Shown here piece after piece: positions 48,254-56,441 of a stretch of DNA of 64,000 nucleotides (the first letter of the stretch is position 1; every line of letters starts with the position of its first letter). The notes under the pieces are model-generated. The model was given only the letters and a program-made list of their open reading frames with translations. It did not search any database and was not told where the DNA came from. The translations under genes were made by a program, and so were the position numbers. This DNA is from Arthrobacter sp. PAMC25564. GTDB lineage: Bacteria; Actinomycetota; Actinomycetes; Actinomycetales; Micrococcaceae. Where the stretch lies: positions 2,666,001 through 2,730,000 of the forward strand of contig NZ_CP039290.1 of the NCBI RefSeq assembly GCF_004798705.1, given 5' to 3'.

Positions 48254-48733
48254 ATGAACTGCCCGACCTGCCACACACCCAATGACCGGACCGCCCGTTC
48301 GTGCAGCACCTGCGGAACGTCCCTGGATAAGGCATCCACGCTCCAGGCCGGAAACGCTGCCGGCACCGGCCGGAGGATGACCATCGCCGAACGCAGGGCC
48401 GCCGGAATCACCACCGGAGCAATTGCCGAGGCCGCGTCCCCGACCTTGACTTTCGACCCCGACCGATCCCCGCTGCAGCGGCATCCGGCCCCACAGGCGT
48501 CGGACCGCACCAACATCTTCGCCCTTACGTCTATGATCCTCGGGTTCCTCGGCGGCACAGTCCTTGCCATCATCTTCGGGCACGTGGCTAAATCCCAGAT
48601 CCGCCGCACAGGCGAACGCGGGACGGGCATGGCGACCGCCGGACTCATCCTCGGATACTTCTGGACCTCACTGCTCATCATCTACGTCATCTGGCTGTTC
48701 GTGGCGATCAACTCGATGAGAGGCAGTTACTGA
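48254..48733 (+). CDS. Zinc-ribbon DUF4190 membrane protein
   Basis: This 159-aa protein has an N-terminal zinc ribbon (CPTCHTPNDRTARSCSTCG), a linker, and a C-terminal DUF4190 module of two membrane helices (FALTSMILGFLGGTVLAIIF and TAGLILGYFWTSLLIIYVIW) with GHVAKSQIRRTGERGTGMA between. Such proteins are common in actinobacteria with unknown function. ATG 48254 is 13 bp after a run of G (ttggggaacacc). Confidence 0.82.
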   Translation: MNCPTCHTPNDRTARSCSTCGTSLDKASTLQAGNAAGTGRRMTIAERRAAGITTGAIAEAASPTLTFDPDRSPLQRHPAPQASDRTNIFALTSMILGFLGGTVLAIIFGHVAKSQIRRTGERGTGMATAGLILGYFWTSLLIIYVIWLFVAINSMRGSY

Positions 48734-48780
48734 ACCGCGCCGAGCACGGTGCCGTCGCTGCGGATCCTCGCCGGAGGTGA

Positions 48781-49176
48781 TCATCCCGGGTCCCCGGCAA
48801 GCGCAGCCGACAGTTCCGCGACGCTGGTTATCTCCGGGCCCTTGGCGCCGTTCGGCCAGATCAGCCGCATCTTGTATTTGCAGCGGTCATCGGTGTACGA
48901 GACCTTGCCCCTGAACTGCAGCCCGTTCACCGTGAAGTCGAGCTGGTACCTGGCCCGCCGGGTGATGCCTTCCAGGGTGCACTCCAGGTTCCTGACCGTG
49001 GCCTCTGGGAGCTCCATCACGCCCATCTGGTCGCACCACCTTCTGAGCGCATCCGGCACGAGCGTCCGCGTCTTCGCCAGGTAGCGGGCCATCTCGGAGT
49101 CCCTGCGCCTCTGAGCTTCAGCGTCCGGCACCCGGCGCTCCCCACGCCCCCGCCTGGCATTGTTTCGCGACCCCAT
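48781..49176 (-). CDS. Hypothetical protein
   Basis: From ATG 49176 this encodes 131 aa with a basic N-terminus (MGSRNNARRGRGERRVPDA). A helical middle with RTLVPDALRRWCDQMGVMEL follows, then a strand-rich region RARYQLDFTVNGLQFRGKVS. No known domain recognised. It is convergent with the DUF4190 gene. Confidence 0.55.
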   Translation of the reverse strand: MGSRNNARRGRGERRVPDAEAQRRRDSEMARYLAKTRTLVPDALRRWCDQMGVMELPEATVRNLECTLEGITRRARYQLDFTVNGLQFRGKVSYTDDRCKYKMRLIWPNGAKGPEITSVAELSAALAGDPG

Positions 49177-49273
49177 CGGCGCCACATCCTCCCGGTCCCC
49201 CACGGTTTTACTCCCGGCGGACGCGGCGGTCAACCGACGCCCGTGGCCTGGTTGCCTACGCATGTTTCAGGGT

Positions 49274-49471
49274 ATGAGCGAAAAGATTTTCAAAGACCGT
49301 GTCCTGGACCAGAGCGCCAAGGACAAGAAGGACATCGGGGACTGGATGTACAGGTCCGGTGGCAAAGTCCTCGGCGCCATCCTGATGGCCTGGGCTGTAA
49401 TTCTCCGCGGTATTTGGCGGGTATTTGGCGGCGTTATATGGCGCAGTCAGGTGCCGATGAGCAGGGTTTAG
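49274..49471 (+). CDS. Small membrane-associated protein
   Basis: This 65-aa protein starts MSEKIFKDRVLDQSAKDKKD (charged) and ends in one hydrophobic helix (GAILMAWAVILRGIWRVFGG). A short internal duplication (tatttggcgg twice near 49410-49430) encodes part of its C-terminus. It has no recognised family. Confidence 0.45.
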   Translation: MSEKIFKDRVLDQSAKDKKDIGDWMYRSGGKVLGAILMAWAVILRGIWRVFGGVIWRSQVPMSRV

Positions 49472-49586
49472 TGTGCTGCCTCGACGAATTCCTTGGTGAT
49501 GCTGGTGAGCTGGTTGGGGACCCGGACCGAGGAGGCCGGCCCGTATAGGCATAAGATCGAATCACACGGAGCAGCGGAGGCCTGTT

Positions 49587-50338
49587 ATGGGCGGGAACCG
49601 ACCAGAGGTCAGCAATACCCGGCAAGGAAACAACCGCGCCAGCGCGGGGCTGGCTACCCAGCTCAGTGACCTCGCACGGGAGCTGCAGCAGGAAGACGAT
49701 GTCCACGCCGTCTTGTCCGGCATCGTCCAGGCTGCCCTGGACCTGATCCCGGGTACCGCGCATGCCTCGATTAGCCTCGTTACGGGCAGGAAAAAAGTTG
49801 ATTCCGAAGTCGCATCGGGAGAACTCCCCCGCCAAGTCGATGCCCTGCAGAGTTCCACGGGGCAAGGCCCCTGCCTGGACGCGGCCTACCACGAGCGGGT
49901 GGTTCGTGTTGCCGACCTCAGCAGGGAAGACCGCTGGCCCGACTTCTCGCAGGGCGCCGTGAAACTCGGGGCACGGAGCATGCTTTCCAGTTGTTTGTAG
50001 AAGGTGACCGGCTAGGCGCGTTGAATCTCTACGGAACCGGCCCGAATGCCTTCGACAGCGAATCCGAGCAAGTCGGCTTGCTTGTCGCCGCGCACGCCGC
50101 CGTGGCATTCGCGGACTCCCAAAAAATCAATCAGCTCGGCGAAGCGCTGGTTGCCCGGCAGGTCATAGGCCAGGCCGAAGGCATCCTGATGGAGCGATAC
50201 AAGCTCACCGCCGAGCAGGCCTTCCTTCTCCTCAGCCGCGCCAGCTCCAGATCCAACATCAAACTCCGGGACATTGCCGAACACCTCACCAGTAGCGGTG
50301 AATTCATCACTCCGAGACTCCCCGCTGCCGACAGCTGA
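49587..50338 (+). pseudogene. GAF-ANTAR regulator disrupted by a frameshift
   Basis: The first frame carries a GAF domain (LSDLARELQQEDDVHAVLSG ... SSTGQGPCLDAAYHERVVRV) and ends prematurely after GARSMLSSCL. The second frame starts FVEGDRLGALNLYGTGPNAF and holds the RNA-binding ANTAR domain (LVARQVIGQAEGILMERYKL, TAEQAFLLLSRASSRSNIKL). Relatives read SMLSFQLFVEGD across the join. Loss of one TTCC from a TTCCTTCC duplication near 49988-49995 would produce exactly this shift. GAF-ANTAR proteins are antiterminators of stress genes. The upstream ribosome-binding site (GGAGG) is intact. Confidence 0.82.
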
Positions 50339-50506
50339 ACGGCCTCGACGGCACAACAGCGGCCGGGACACCCCGGGCATGTCGTTGATTGAAGACATGG
50401 CGTCGACCCCGCCGACAATCTGGGCCGGGCAAATCCCGGCGCTGTCCTGGGCGTATAGTCAGGGGAGGTCAGGAAGCGGCCATTGGAACCTCATCGTGGA
50501 GCCACC

Positions 50507-50857
50507 ATGCCGAAGCCTTCCCCGCGTCTGCCTTCCTCCGTTCAACACGCATCCGTATATCGAAGCCGACCATTTGTCCCGGCGCCAGCCGGGTCCGACG
50601 CCATTCCCGTCGATGAACTGCCCTGGCGCTCAACGCCCAGTACGTTTGAGATCGTCCGTGCCGACGGGGGAGGGTTCCTCCTACGGCTCGTTGACGGGAA
50701 TGGGATGGTGCTGGCCCTCTCCCGAACTTACCCCGACATTTCCGCCGCAGTGAAAGGTGTCGAGGCTGTGCGGGAAGGCGCTGCCACGTCCCACATCTCG
50801 GACCAGACGGCCCTCCCTCCGGTGCCGACCGGGCCCGGGCGGATGCCTGGTCCGTGA
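50507..50857 (+). CDS. YegP/DUF1508-like protein
   Basis: From ATG 50507 this encodes 116 aa. The core TFEIVRADGGGFLLRLVDGN, GMVLALSRTYPDISAAVKGV and EAVREGA follows the DUF1508 (YegP) beta-alpha pattern, in which a strand pair is followed by a glycine turn and a helix ending GIxSV. Flanking residues are Pro-rich and probably disordered. Function unknown. Confidence 0.55.
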   Translation: MPKPSPRLPSSVQHASVYRSRPFVPAPAGSDAIPVDELPWRSTPSTFEIVRADGGGFLLRLVDGNGMVLALSRTYPDISAAVKGVEAVREGAATSHISDQTALPPVPTGPGRMPGP

Positions 50858-51487
50858 GTGCCCGCCATCCCCTGGGCGCAGTCCAAAGGCACGCAGCCAG
50901 GGCCCGCCGGACGGCCCGTCTCCCCGGCCATGCAGACTTGCGGAAGCCATGCGCGGGCCCCGGGTCCGACGCGGCGCCGCACCGGGTCCAACCGCCCGCG
51001 GGTCAGAACGACTGCGTACCACCACGTCGTCAGCGTGCCTAAGACATCAGACACCGACGCTTTAAACAGCGAAGCTGACATGACCGCCGACACGGGATTC
51101 CCTGTCCGGTGGCTGCCGATCACCATTGGGGGTGACCGGCAGCCACCGGAGACTCACAGCCGATGACCGGCACGGATACGATACTGCGATCACCACTTCC
51201 GTGCATCGGTTTTTTGACAATGGATTCTTCGACACGAGTGTGAAACCATTCCTTCTCTGGGCATTTCGCGCAGCCTTGGCCACCGGAGCGCAGGAATCAG
51301 GCGAGTGCCAGCCCTGCCGGGCGAGCTGACCGAACAGCAGGGAGCCCTGCTCGGGCGCGGAGGGTTTTGACGTCCGGACTGGATTGTTGCCGTCAGAGGG
51401 TTCGAAGCTCCCGGACGGGATCTACCTGGGGTGGCTTGTGAAAAAGTCAAATATTCGACGCTAAGGTTTTCCGTGCACCGTAGAGGG
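50858..51487. other. Gene-poor stretch before the IS3 remnant
   Basis: These 630 bp contain overlapping short frames with no family resemblance. The one clear structure is the long hairpin at 51105-51150, listed separately. Confidence 0.5.
51105..51150. repeat. 20-bp inverted repeat (long hairpin)
   Basis: tccggtggctgccgatcacc (51105-51124) pairs with 51131-51150 across a 6-nt loop with one mismatch. No gene ends directly before it, so it may be a relict terminator or an end of a lost element. Confidence 0.6.
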
Positions 51488-52090
51488 TGAATCGCACCGG
51501 GTTTGATGGAGACATCGATTACCCGGAAGGCCGATTCCCATGCCAGCACAACGGAAGTACCCGGTCGAGTTGCGTGAGCGCGCAACACGGATGGCCATTG
51601 ATGCAAGGAAAGACCCTGCGACCAGCACCGGCGCATACCGCCGGATCGGCGAGCAGCTCGGGGTGAATCCCGAAGCGCTCCGGACCCGGGGTGAGCCGGG
51701 CCGAGATCGACGAGGGCCTGCGCCCGGGGAACGACAACGGCGGACGCGGACCGGATTACTGAACTCGAGCGTGAGGTCCGCGAGCTGCGCCGGGCGAACA
51801 CGATCCTGAAGCAGGCCTCGGCTTGTCTATCGCGGCGGAGCTCGACCGCCCGTCGAGGTGATGTGCGCCTTCGTGGACAAGCACCGCGATGAACACGGGG
51901 TCGAGCCGATCTGCAAGGCACTGCAGATCGCCCCGAGCACGTACTACGCCCACCGTTCCCGGCCCGAGTCCGCCAGAAGCATCAAGGACAGGGAGCTGGC
52001 CGAGGAGATCCATGACATCCATAAGAGGAACTACGGTGTCTACGGGGCCCGCAAGATCCACAAGGAACTGCACCGGCAGAAGGGTGGCAA
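51488..52090 (+). mobile_element. 5' part of an IS3-family element, degenerate
   Basis: A left-end-like sequence (tgaatcgcaccgggtttgat) precedes OrfA starting at 51540 (MPAQRKYPVELRERATRMAI, then GAYRRIGEQLGVNPEALR). OrfA is then broken by frameshifts: the following coiled coil ITELEREVRELRRANTILKQ lies in another frame and the end LDRPSR in a third. OrfB begins at 51858 with MCAFVDKHRDEHGVEPICKA and VYGARKIHKELHRQ, and stops matching near 52085, where an unrelated gene joins. The DDE core and the right end are missing, so it is immobile. Confidence 0.75.
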
Positions 52091-52694
52091 ATGCTGTGTC
52101 ACGAAGGACAGCGCCGGAGCGGACGCCAGTGAAGACTTCCTCCGCGGCAGCATGATGCGCCAGCTCGACCTTTGATTTGCCTGCCACCTTGCATTCCGGG
52201 CATTCTGATCCGTTTGAGCGGCCGCTTAGGGAGCTTTGCCAAACATGCGCCGTGTTGGTGGCACAGATCCACTGCGGAATGAAGGGTGTCAAGGCGTGGG
52301 TCCGGACATCCCAGGCGGTGAGTGGATTTGCCGGGCTCCACTCAGCGGCCAACCCTGGATCCTGCCAGGCCAGTGAGCCCAGGATCGTGCGGCACTTCGG
52401 GCACCGCAGCCGGGTGTACTTGTCACGATCGCGGGGTGTGGCCTGCCATTCGTGTCCGCAGCAATCGGCCCGCCACCACACAGTGCGCTGGGAGTCCCAG
52501 ACAACATCCTGAGGCGTCAGCTTGCCGTTGCGCGTCGGATGCCATTGCGAAGCCATCTCCGGCAGTGTGTCCGCCAGCCAGTTCTTCTGGACCTTCCGGG
52601 TCTCGGCGCCCCGGCAACTCGGGCATCCCGACTTGAGGAACGTAAGGGCAGAGATGCGGGGGTTGTGGCCGGCATGGCAGCGGAAACGCATGAG
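52090..52694 (-). pseudogene. Tandem zinc-ribbon protein gene truncated at the IS3 junction
   Basis: This remnant encodes repeated treble-clef zinc ribbons of the DUF4379 type. The CxxC pairs occur in FLKSGCPSCRG, RLRCPKCRTI and SECPECKVAG, with the spacer pattern QWHPTRNGKLTPQDVVWDSQ and VWWRADCCGHEWQA. It ends VELAHHAAAEEVFTGVRSGA-VLRDTAF, where relatives go on into a Vsr/restriction-endonuclease-like domain; here the sequence runs into IS3 DNA. A start at ATG 52694 is possible, but the true 5' end may also be lost. The original protein was probably a nuclease of mobile elements (inference). Confidence 0.6.
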
Positions 52695-52967
52695 CCCGTT
52701 GCATTCTGGCTTCCCTGGAGTTCCCACTCCGTGCAGCTGCCCTACGCCCGTGGCGGCATCATCCACCTGAGGGGCTTCCTGGGCTCGGTCGAGGCCTACA
52801 GCCAGGATGTCTTCGACATCATTGCGGCCGGCACCTCACTGGAGCGGATCGACGAACTGGCTGGCGACTATAGCGGCATCAAGTACAGGCCTCCGAAGTA
52901 CGGTCCGCTGCAGGACTACATCGGGTGGGAGGCGACGATCCGCCTCGTCCCAAGGACGGGCAGCTAG
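52674..52967 (+). CDS. Hypothetical protein
   Basis: This 97-aa frame from ATG 52674 includes VQLPYARGGIIHLRGFLGSV, EAYSQDVFDIIAAGTSLERI and IKYRPPKYGPLQDYIGWEAT. Composition is protein-like but I recognise no family. It overlaps the 5' end of the opposite-strand zinc-ribbon remnant by about 20 bp, so it may itself start at a junction. Confidence 0.4.
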   Translation: MAAETHEPVAFWLPWSSHSVQLPYARGGIIHLRGFLGSVEAYSQDVFDIIAAGTSLERIDELAGDYSGIKYRPPKYGPLQDYIGWEATIRLVPRTGS

Positions 52968-53073
52968 ACCGCACCAGCCGCCGGTTCGCCCCGGAGGCAC
53001 CACGGCCGATAGCTCAACCAGGCGAGGGCGAAACAGGGACCAGGGCCGGATTCTAGACACTCACGGCACCGCC

Positions 53074-53138
53074 AACATGCTAGCTCCAGAGCACCGCGAA
53101 TGGTCGCGGAAGATCCGGGTTCAAATCCCGCAAGCCGA
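53074..53138 (+). tRNA. tRNA-like remnant
   Basis: The block tagctc-ca-gagc resembles a D arm with nearly no loop. It is followed by a 5-bp stem ccgcg/cgcgg around aatggt (6 nt instead of 7) and a T arm cggg-ttcaaat-cccg. The acceptor strands do not pair properly. A second D-arm-like stretch (tagctcaacca) occurs 70 bp upstream at 53010. It looks like a decayed or rearranged tRNA, as often found in phage and integrative elements. The rest of 52968-53326 holds nothing else I recognise. Confidence 0.35.
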
Positions 53139-53326
53139 CAACAAGAAGGGCTGTCCCGGTGAGCCGGGGCGCCCCTTCCGCACGCATGGGGAAGATCTGG
53201 CCACCTTCGAAGCAAGCCCGAAGGCGAAGAAGGATCTTGTCGCCACGCTGGAGCACACCGCGGCCCGGCACGACTACCTTCTCGGCATCCGCGATGACCT
53301 GCCCGCGGACTCCACTGCTAACAAAA

Positions 53327-53343
53327 CTAATGCATTGCATTAG
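53327..53343. promoter_or_regulatory. Palindromic operator upstream of hipB
   Basis: CTAATGCA-t-TGCATTAG is a perfect 8-bp inverted repeat 31 bp before the hipB start. A half site (cattag) recurs at 53369-53374 next to the start codon. HipB-type antitoxins repress their own operon by binding such palindromes. The ttgcat within it could double as a -35 element. Confidence 0.6.
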
Positions 53344-53373
53344 GGTCTGTAACAACACATAGGAGTACCATTA

Positions 53374-53676
53374 GTGCAGGAGGAATATGACGTTATGGAC
53401 GGAATTACAGTGCAGCTCGGCGAGCACCTGCGGCAGTGGAGAATCGTGCTTGGGCTAAGCCAGGAGCTGGCTGCGGACAGGGCGAACTTGTCCATGCCAA
53501 CGCTGCGGCGCATTGAGCGCGGGGACCCGGGCGTCCGGCTCGGAAGCTTCCTCGCCCTGGCTGACGTCCTCGGCCTCTCCGACCGGCTGGCCGAAGCAAC
53601 AGATCCTCTGGAAACCGATCTGGGACGCCTGCGCGCGCACCTCCTGGGCCGCCAGCGAGCCCGGAGAAGCCAGTGA
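53374..53676 (+). CDS. hipB: HipB-like antitoxin (XRE-family HTH)
   Basis: This 100-aa protein has an XRE helix-turn-helix, GEHLRQWRIVLGLSQELAAD and LSMPTLRRIERGDPGVRLGS, followed by ALADVLGLSDRLAEATDPLE. The GTG at 53374 follows AGGAG at 7 nt; ATG 53395 behind AGGAGG is an alternative. Its stop overlaps the toxin gene start (GTGA), as usual for HipBA pairs. It should neutralise HipA and repress the operon through the palindrome at 53327. Confidence 0.88.
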   Translation: MQEEYDVMDGITVQLGEHLRQWRIVLGLSQELAADRANLSMPTLRRIERGDPGVRLGSFLALADVLGLSDRLAEATDPLETDLGRLRAHLLGRQRARRSQ

Positions 53677-55028
53677 TCCACGAGGTCTGGGTCGACAACC
53701 GCCAGGCCGGTGTCTTCTCCATCGACGTACGTCCCGGCTTTCAGAAGCCGTCCATGACATTTACCTACCTCGACGAATGGCTCGCCGACGGCAGCGCTTT
53801 CGCCATTTCACCCGACCTGCCCCTGCAGCGTGGACCGCACACTCCAGCCGCCCACAGGACCACGTTCCTCACCTTCGACGACGCCGCACCTGATAGCTGG
53901 GGCCGTGGTCTCCTTCTTGCCAGCCTGCGACAGCGCGCCCGTGAACACGGAACACCGTTCACGTCGCCGTCCGAAATTGACCTGCTCCTGGCTGTCGATG
54001 ACGCGACGCGCCAAGGCGCGCTGCGCTTCCGCACCGGCACGGACTTCCTCGCCGCCGAGCACTGGCGGGCCGATCTTCACGAGCTGCCGATGCTCGTGCA
54101 CGCGGCGCAGCGCTTTGCCGACACCGGTGAGATCGACAGCGAGGTCAGCGAACTCATCGGCGTCGGGTCCTCACCCGGCGGCGCGCAGCCGAAGGCCTGG
54201 GTTCGTGATGACGTCGGGCAGATGCACCTGGCCAAATTCCCGCGGACTTCCGATGTGACCGACACCTCGGCATGGGAGCTCACGGCGATCCGGCTGCAGC
54301 GCCGGGCCGGCATCCAGGTCCAGTCCTCCTCCACGGTCCCTCTCAGCGAGGGACAGTCAGTGTTCCTCACGCGCAGGTTCGACCGTGATGGGGAGCGCCG
54401 CCTCCCCTACTGGAGCTTCAAGAACGCGTTCGCCCTGGCCCAGTACGAGCACCCGGACTACGCCACGCTTGCCACAAAGGTCGCCGCGATCTCCGCCCGG
54501 CCCTCCGCGGATGCTGCCGAACTCTTTTCCAGGGCCGCTTTCATTGCCCTGGTCAACAACATCGACGATCACATGCGCAACCATGGACTGCTGCATATCG
54601 GCAATGGCTGGCGCCTGGCCCCATCGTTCGACGTCAACGCATCAAGAACCGGCCGCTCCGACACGCCACTCACCCCGGACGACGACCCCGGGGACCGCGA
54701 CATCAGACTGCTCGTCAAGCACGCCGATAGCTTCCGGCTCACTCATGACGAAGCGGTCCACAGGATCCGGCTCGTCAACGAGGCCGTGTCACACTGGCGC
54801 GAGGATGCTATCACCTCAGGTATCCGGGCGGACGCACTGGACTTCATGGACGAGGCGTTCGAGGGAGAAAACCGGGCACGGGCCGCCGCGCTCAGCGACA
54901 TCAGCAGGACGACGATCGATCTGGCCGCCGGGCCTGTATCGACGAAAACCTCCGGTGAGGTCTGGGTTAAGCCTCATCAGCGGAAGGACAGATTCGTCGA
55001 TGGACACTTCCGCCGTCGTCCCCAATGA
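53673..55028 (+). CDS. hipA: HipA-like serine/threonine kinase toxin
   Basis: This 451-aa protein has the HipA N-terminal subdomain (VWVDNRQAGVFSIDVRPGFQ). The Gly-rich ATP loop is GVGSSPGGAQPKAWV (about residues 163-177). The catalytic segment FIALVNNIDDHMRNHGLL (Asp and Asn, about 287-304) and metal-binding APSFDVN (about 312-318) are intact. E. coli HipA phosphorylates GltX and induces dormancy; the target here is unknown. A roughly 35-residue basic tail follows the kinase core. The pair sits inside the remnant-rich island and is the best-preserved stabilisation module there. Confidence 0.9.
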   Translation: MIHEVWVDNRQAGVFSIDVRPGFQKPSMTFTYLDEWLADGSAFAISPDLPLQRGPHTPAAHRTTFLTFDDAAPDSWGRGLLLASLRQRAREHGTPFTSPSEIDLLLAVDDATRQGALRFRTGTDFLAAEHWRADLHELPMLVHAAQRFADTGEIDSEVSELIGVGSSPGGAQPKAWVRDDVGQMHLAKFPRTSDVTDTSAWELTAIRLQRRAGIQVQSSSTVPLSEGQSVFLTRRFDRDGERRLPYWSFKNAFALAQYEHPDYATLATKVAAISARPSADAAELFSRAAFIALVNNIDDHMRNHGLLHIGNGWRLAPSFDVNASRTGRSDTPLTPDDDPGDRDIRLLVKHADSFRLTHDEAVHRIRLVNEAVSHWREDAITSGIRADALDFMDEAFEGENRARAAALSDISRTTIDLAAGPVSTKTSGEVWVKPHQRKDRFVDGHFRRRPQ

Positions 55029-55114
55029 GGGCATGACGCGGCCAGGTACATTTTGCGGCCCGGCATTCGCCCGGTTGGTGACAGTGGCCCTGCACTCCGC
55101 ACACATGAGGTCCC

Positions 55115-55435
55115 ATGAGCATCCACATCCGCAACATCCCTAACGACGACCCTAACGACGACCTCGTCGCCCTCACCCCGCAACTGGCCGGGCTGCACAT
55201 CCAGACCGGTTCCACCGACCACAACGGACGCTTGGTCTCCGGCAACATCGAGAGCGCCAAGGCAATGCCCGATGGTCGTATCGCCATCAGGCTGACCCGC
55301 TACATGAACGGCCGGCATGTCCTGGACAGCGTCACGGTCCCGTCCGGCAATGACCAACTGGGCCGCCCGTGGCGTACCGCCGTCCATGTCCGCGAAGACA
55401 GCCAGCTGTTCGCAGCCCTCGAGGCGGCCGCCTGA
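55115..55435 (+). CDS. Hypothetical protein
   Basis: This 106-aa protein starts MSIHIRNIPNDDPNDDLVAL with a near-tandem NDDPNDD, then has strand-rich segments RIAIRLTRYMNGRHVLDSVT and PWRTAVHVREDSQLFAALEA. I recognise no family. Codon use is strongly GC3-biased like the neighbours, supporting that it is coding. Confidence 0.55.
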   Translation: MSIHIRNIPNDDPNDDLVALTPQLAGLHIQTGSTDHNGRLVSGNIESAKAMPDGRIAIRLTRYMNGRHVLDSVTVPSGNDQLGRPWRTAVHVREDSQLFAALEAAA

Positions 55436-55550
55436 CCGGCGCGGCGCACCGGCCACCGGCGGGTCAGCCCGGGTAGAAAGGAAGGATGGGACGCTCCTGA
55501 GTCCCCTCCCTGCTGTCCGACCGGGCACGCTCTCCTGACCCGCCGTACAC

Positions 55551-56303
55551 ATGAGGACCATGACCTTCTCCCGCACCCGCCTCGCCTTGTTCGCTGCACT
55601 GTTCGTCGCCGCCCTGGTGATCGTCGGTTTCCTGTACACGAGCTCGCAGAACTCCCACGCCGCGGCCCCCAACGCGGCAGCGTCGTCGACCCCCTCGGCC
55701 TCCGCCGACAGCGAGGACAGCTCCGCGGACACCGGACCGGCGGACGGAACCACGCCTTCCGTGGCGGCAGTCCCGGCGGGACCGGTGACCGGCGCGGCCC
55801 CTGATGTGAAGTCGATCCACTCCCCGGACAAGGTCGCCATCGACCTGGCCCTTTCGCCGGGCCAGTGCAAGGTCCGCACCATTGACGCCGCGGCCGGCCT
55901 GTACCTGCCGGACCCGTTGTGCACCCCGGGCGCGGTCGATCCGGCCGTCACGCAGGACAACCTGGCCTCCACGATCTGCAAGTCCGGCTACACCACCACC
56001 GTCCGGGCGCCGGCCTCGGACACCAACAAAGTCAAGGCCCTGAGCCTGACCCAGTACGGCCAGACCCGGGCCGCCAGCACCGAGTTCGATCATTTGGTGT
56101 CACTCCAGCTTGGAGGGTCAAATGCCGTATCGAATCTGTGGCCGGAGCCGAACCGTGCAGGGGCGCCGGGCACCACCAACCCGAAGGACGCCATCGAGAC
56201 CCGGCTGAACAAGGCCGTCTGCTCGCACAAGGTCACCCTGTCAGCCGCGCAGAAGGCGATCGCCCACAACTGGGTCACCGCCGAGAAAGACCTCGGCCTG
56301 TAA
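55551..56303 (+). CDS. Secreted HNH-like nuclease
   Basis: This 250-aa protein has an N-terminal signal/anchor (LALFAALFVAALVIVGFLYT) and a low-complexity Ala/Ser/Thr linker of about 60 residues. The C-terminal domain contains the beta-beta-metal-like pattern TEFDHLVSLQLGGSNAVSNL-WPEPN, where Asp-His and the two Asn fit an HNH motif, followed by NPKDAIETRLNKAVC with a Lys/Glu helix. Two Cys pairs could form disulphides outside the cell. It could act in nutrient DNA degradation, competence or interbacterial defence. Domain assignment is by motif only. Confidence 0.68.
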   Translation: MRTMTFSRTRLALFAALFVAALVIVGFLYTSSQNSHAAAPNAAASSTPSASADSEDSSADTGPADGTTPSVAAVPAGPVTGAAPDVKSIHSPDKVAIDLALSPGQCKVRTIDAAAGLYLPDPLCTPGAVDPAVTQDNLASTICKSGYTTTVRAPASDTNKVKALSLTQYGQTRAASTEFDHLVSLQLGGSNAVSNLWPEPNRAGAPGTTNPKDAIETRLNKAVCSHKVTLSAAQKAIAHNWVTAEKDLGL

Positions 56304-56441
56304 CCCTCCCGAAAGGACTTTTTGTGTCCCCGCGCACAGGAGCCCGCCTTTTTGTACACGACGCAGGGTCCAAGACTGCTCATAAGAGTTGACGCAGACT
56401 GCATAATCTCAGTGAGCACCATGAGCCGAAAGGGGTCGGGA

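Noticed and set aside
52452..52673. Longer plus-strand protein upstream of 52674
   Set aside because: That part is antisense to the zinc-ribbon coding sequence, whose CxxC repeats are convincing.
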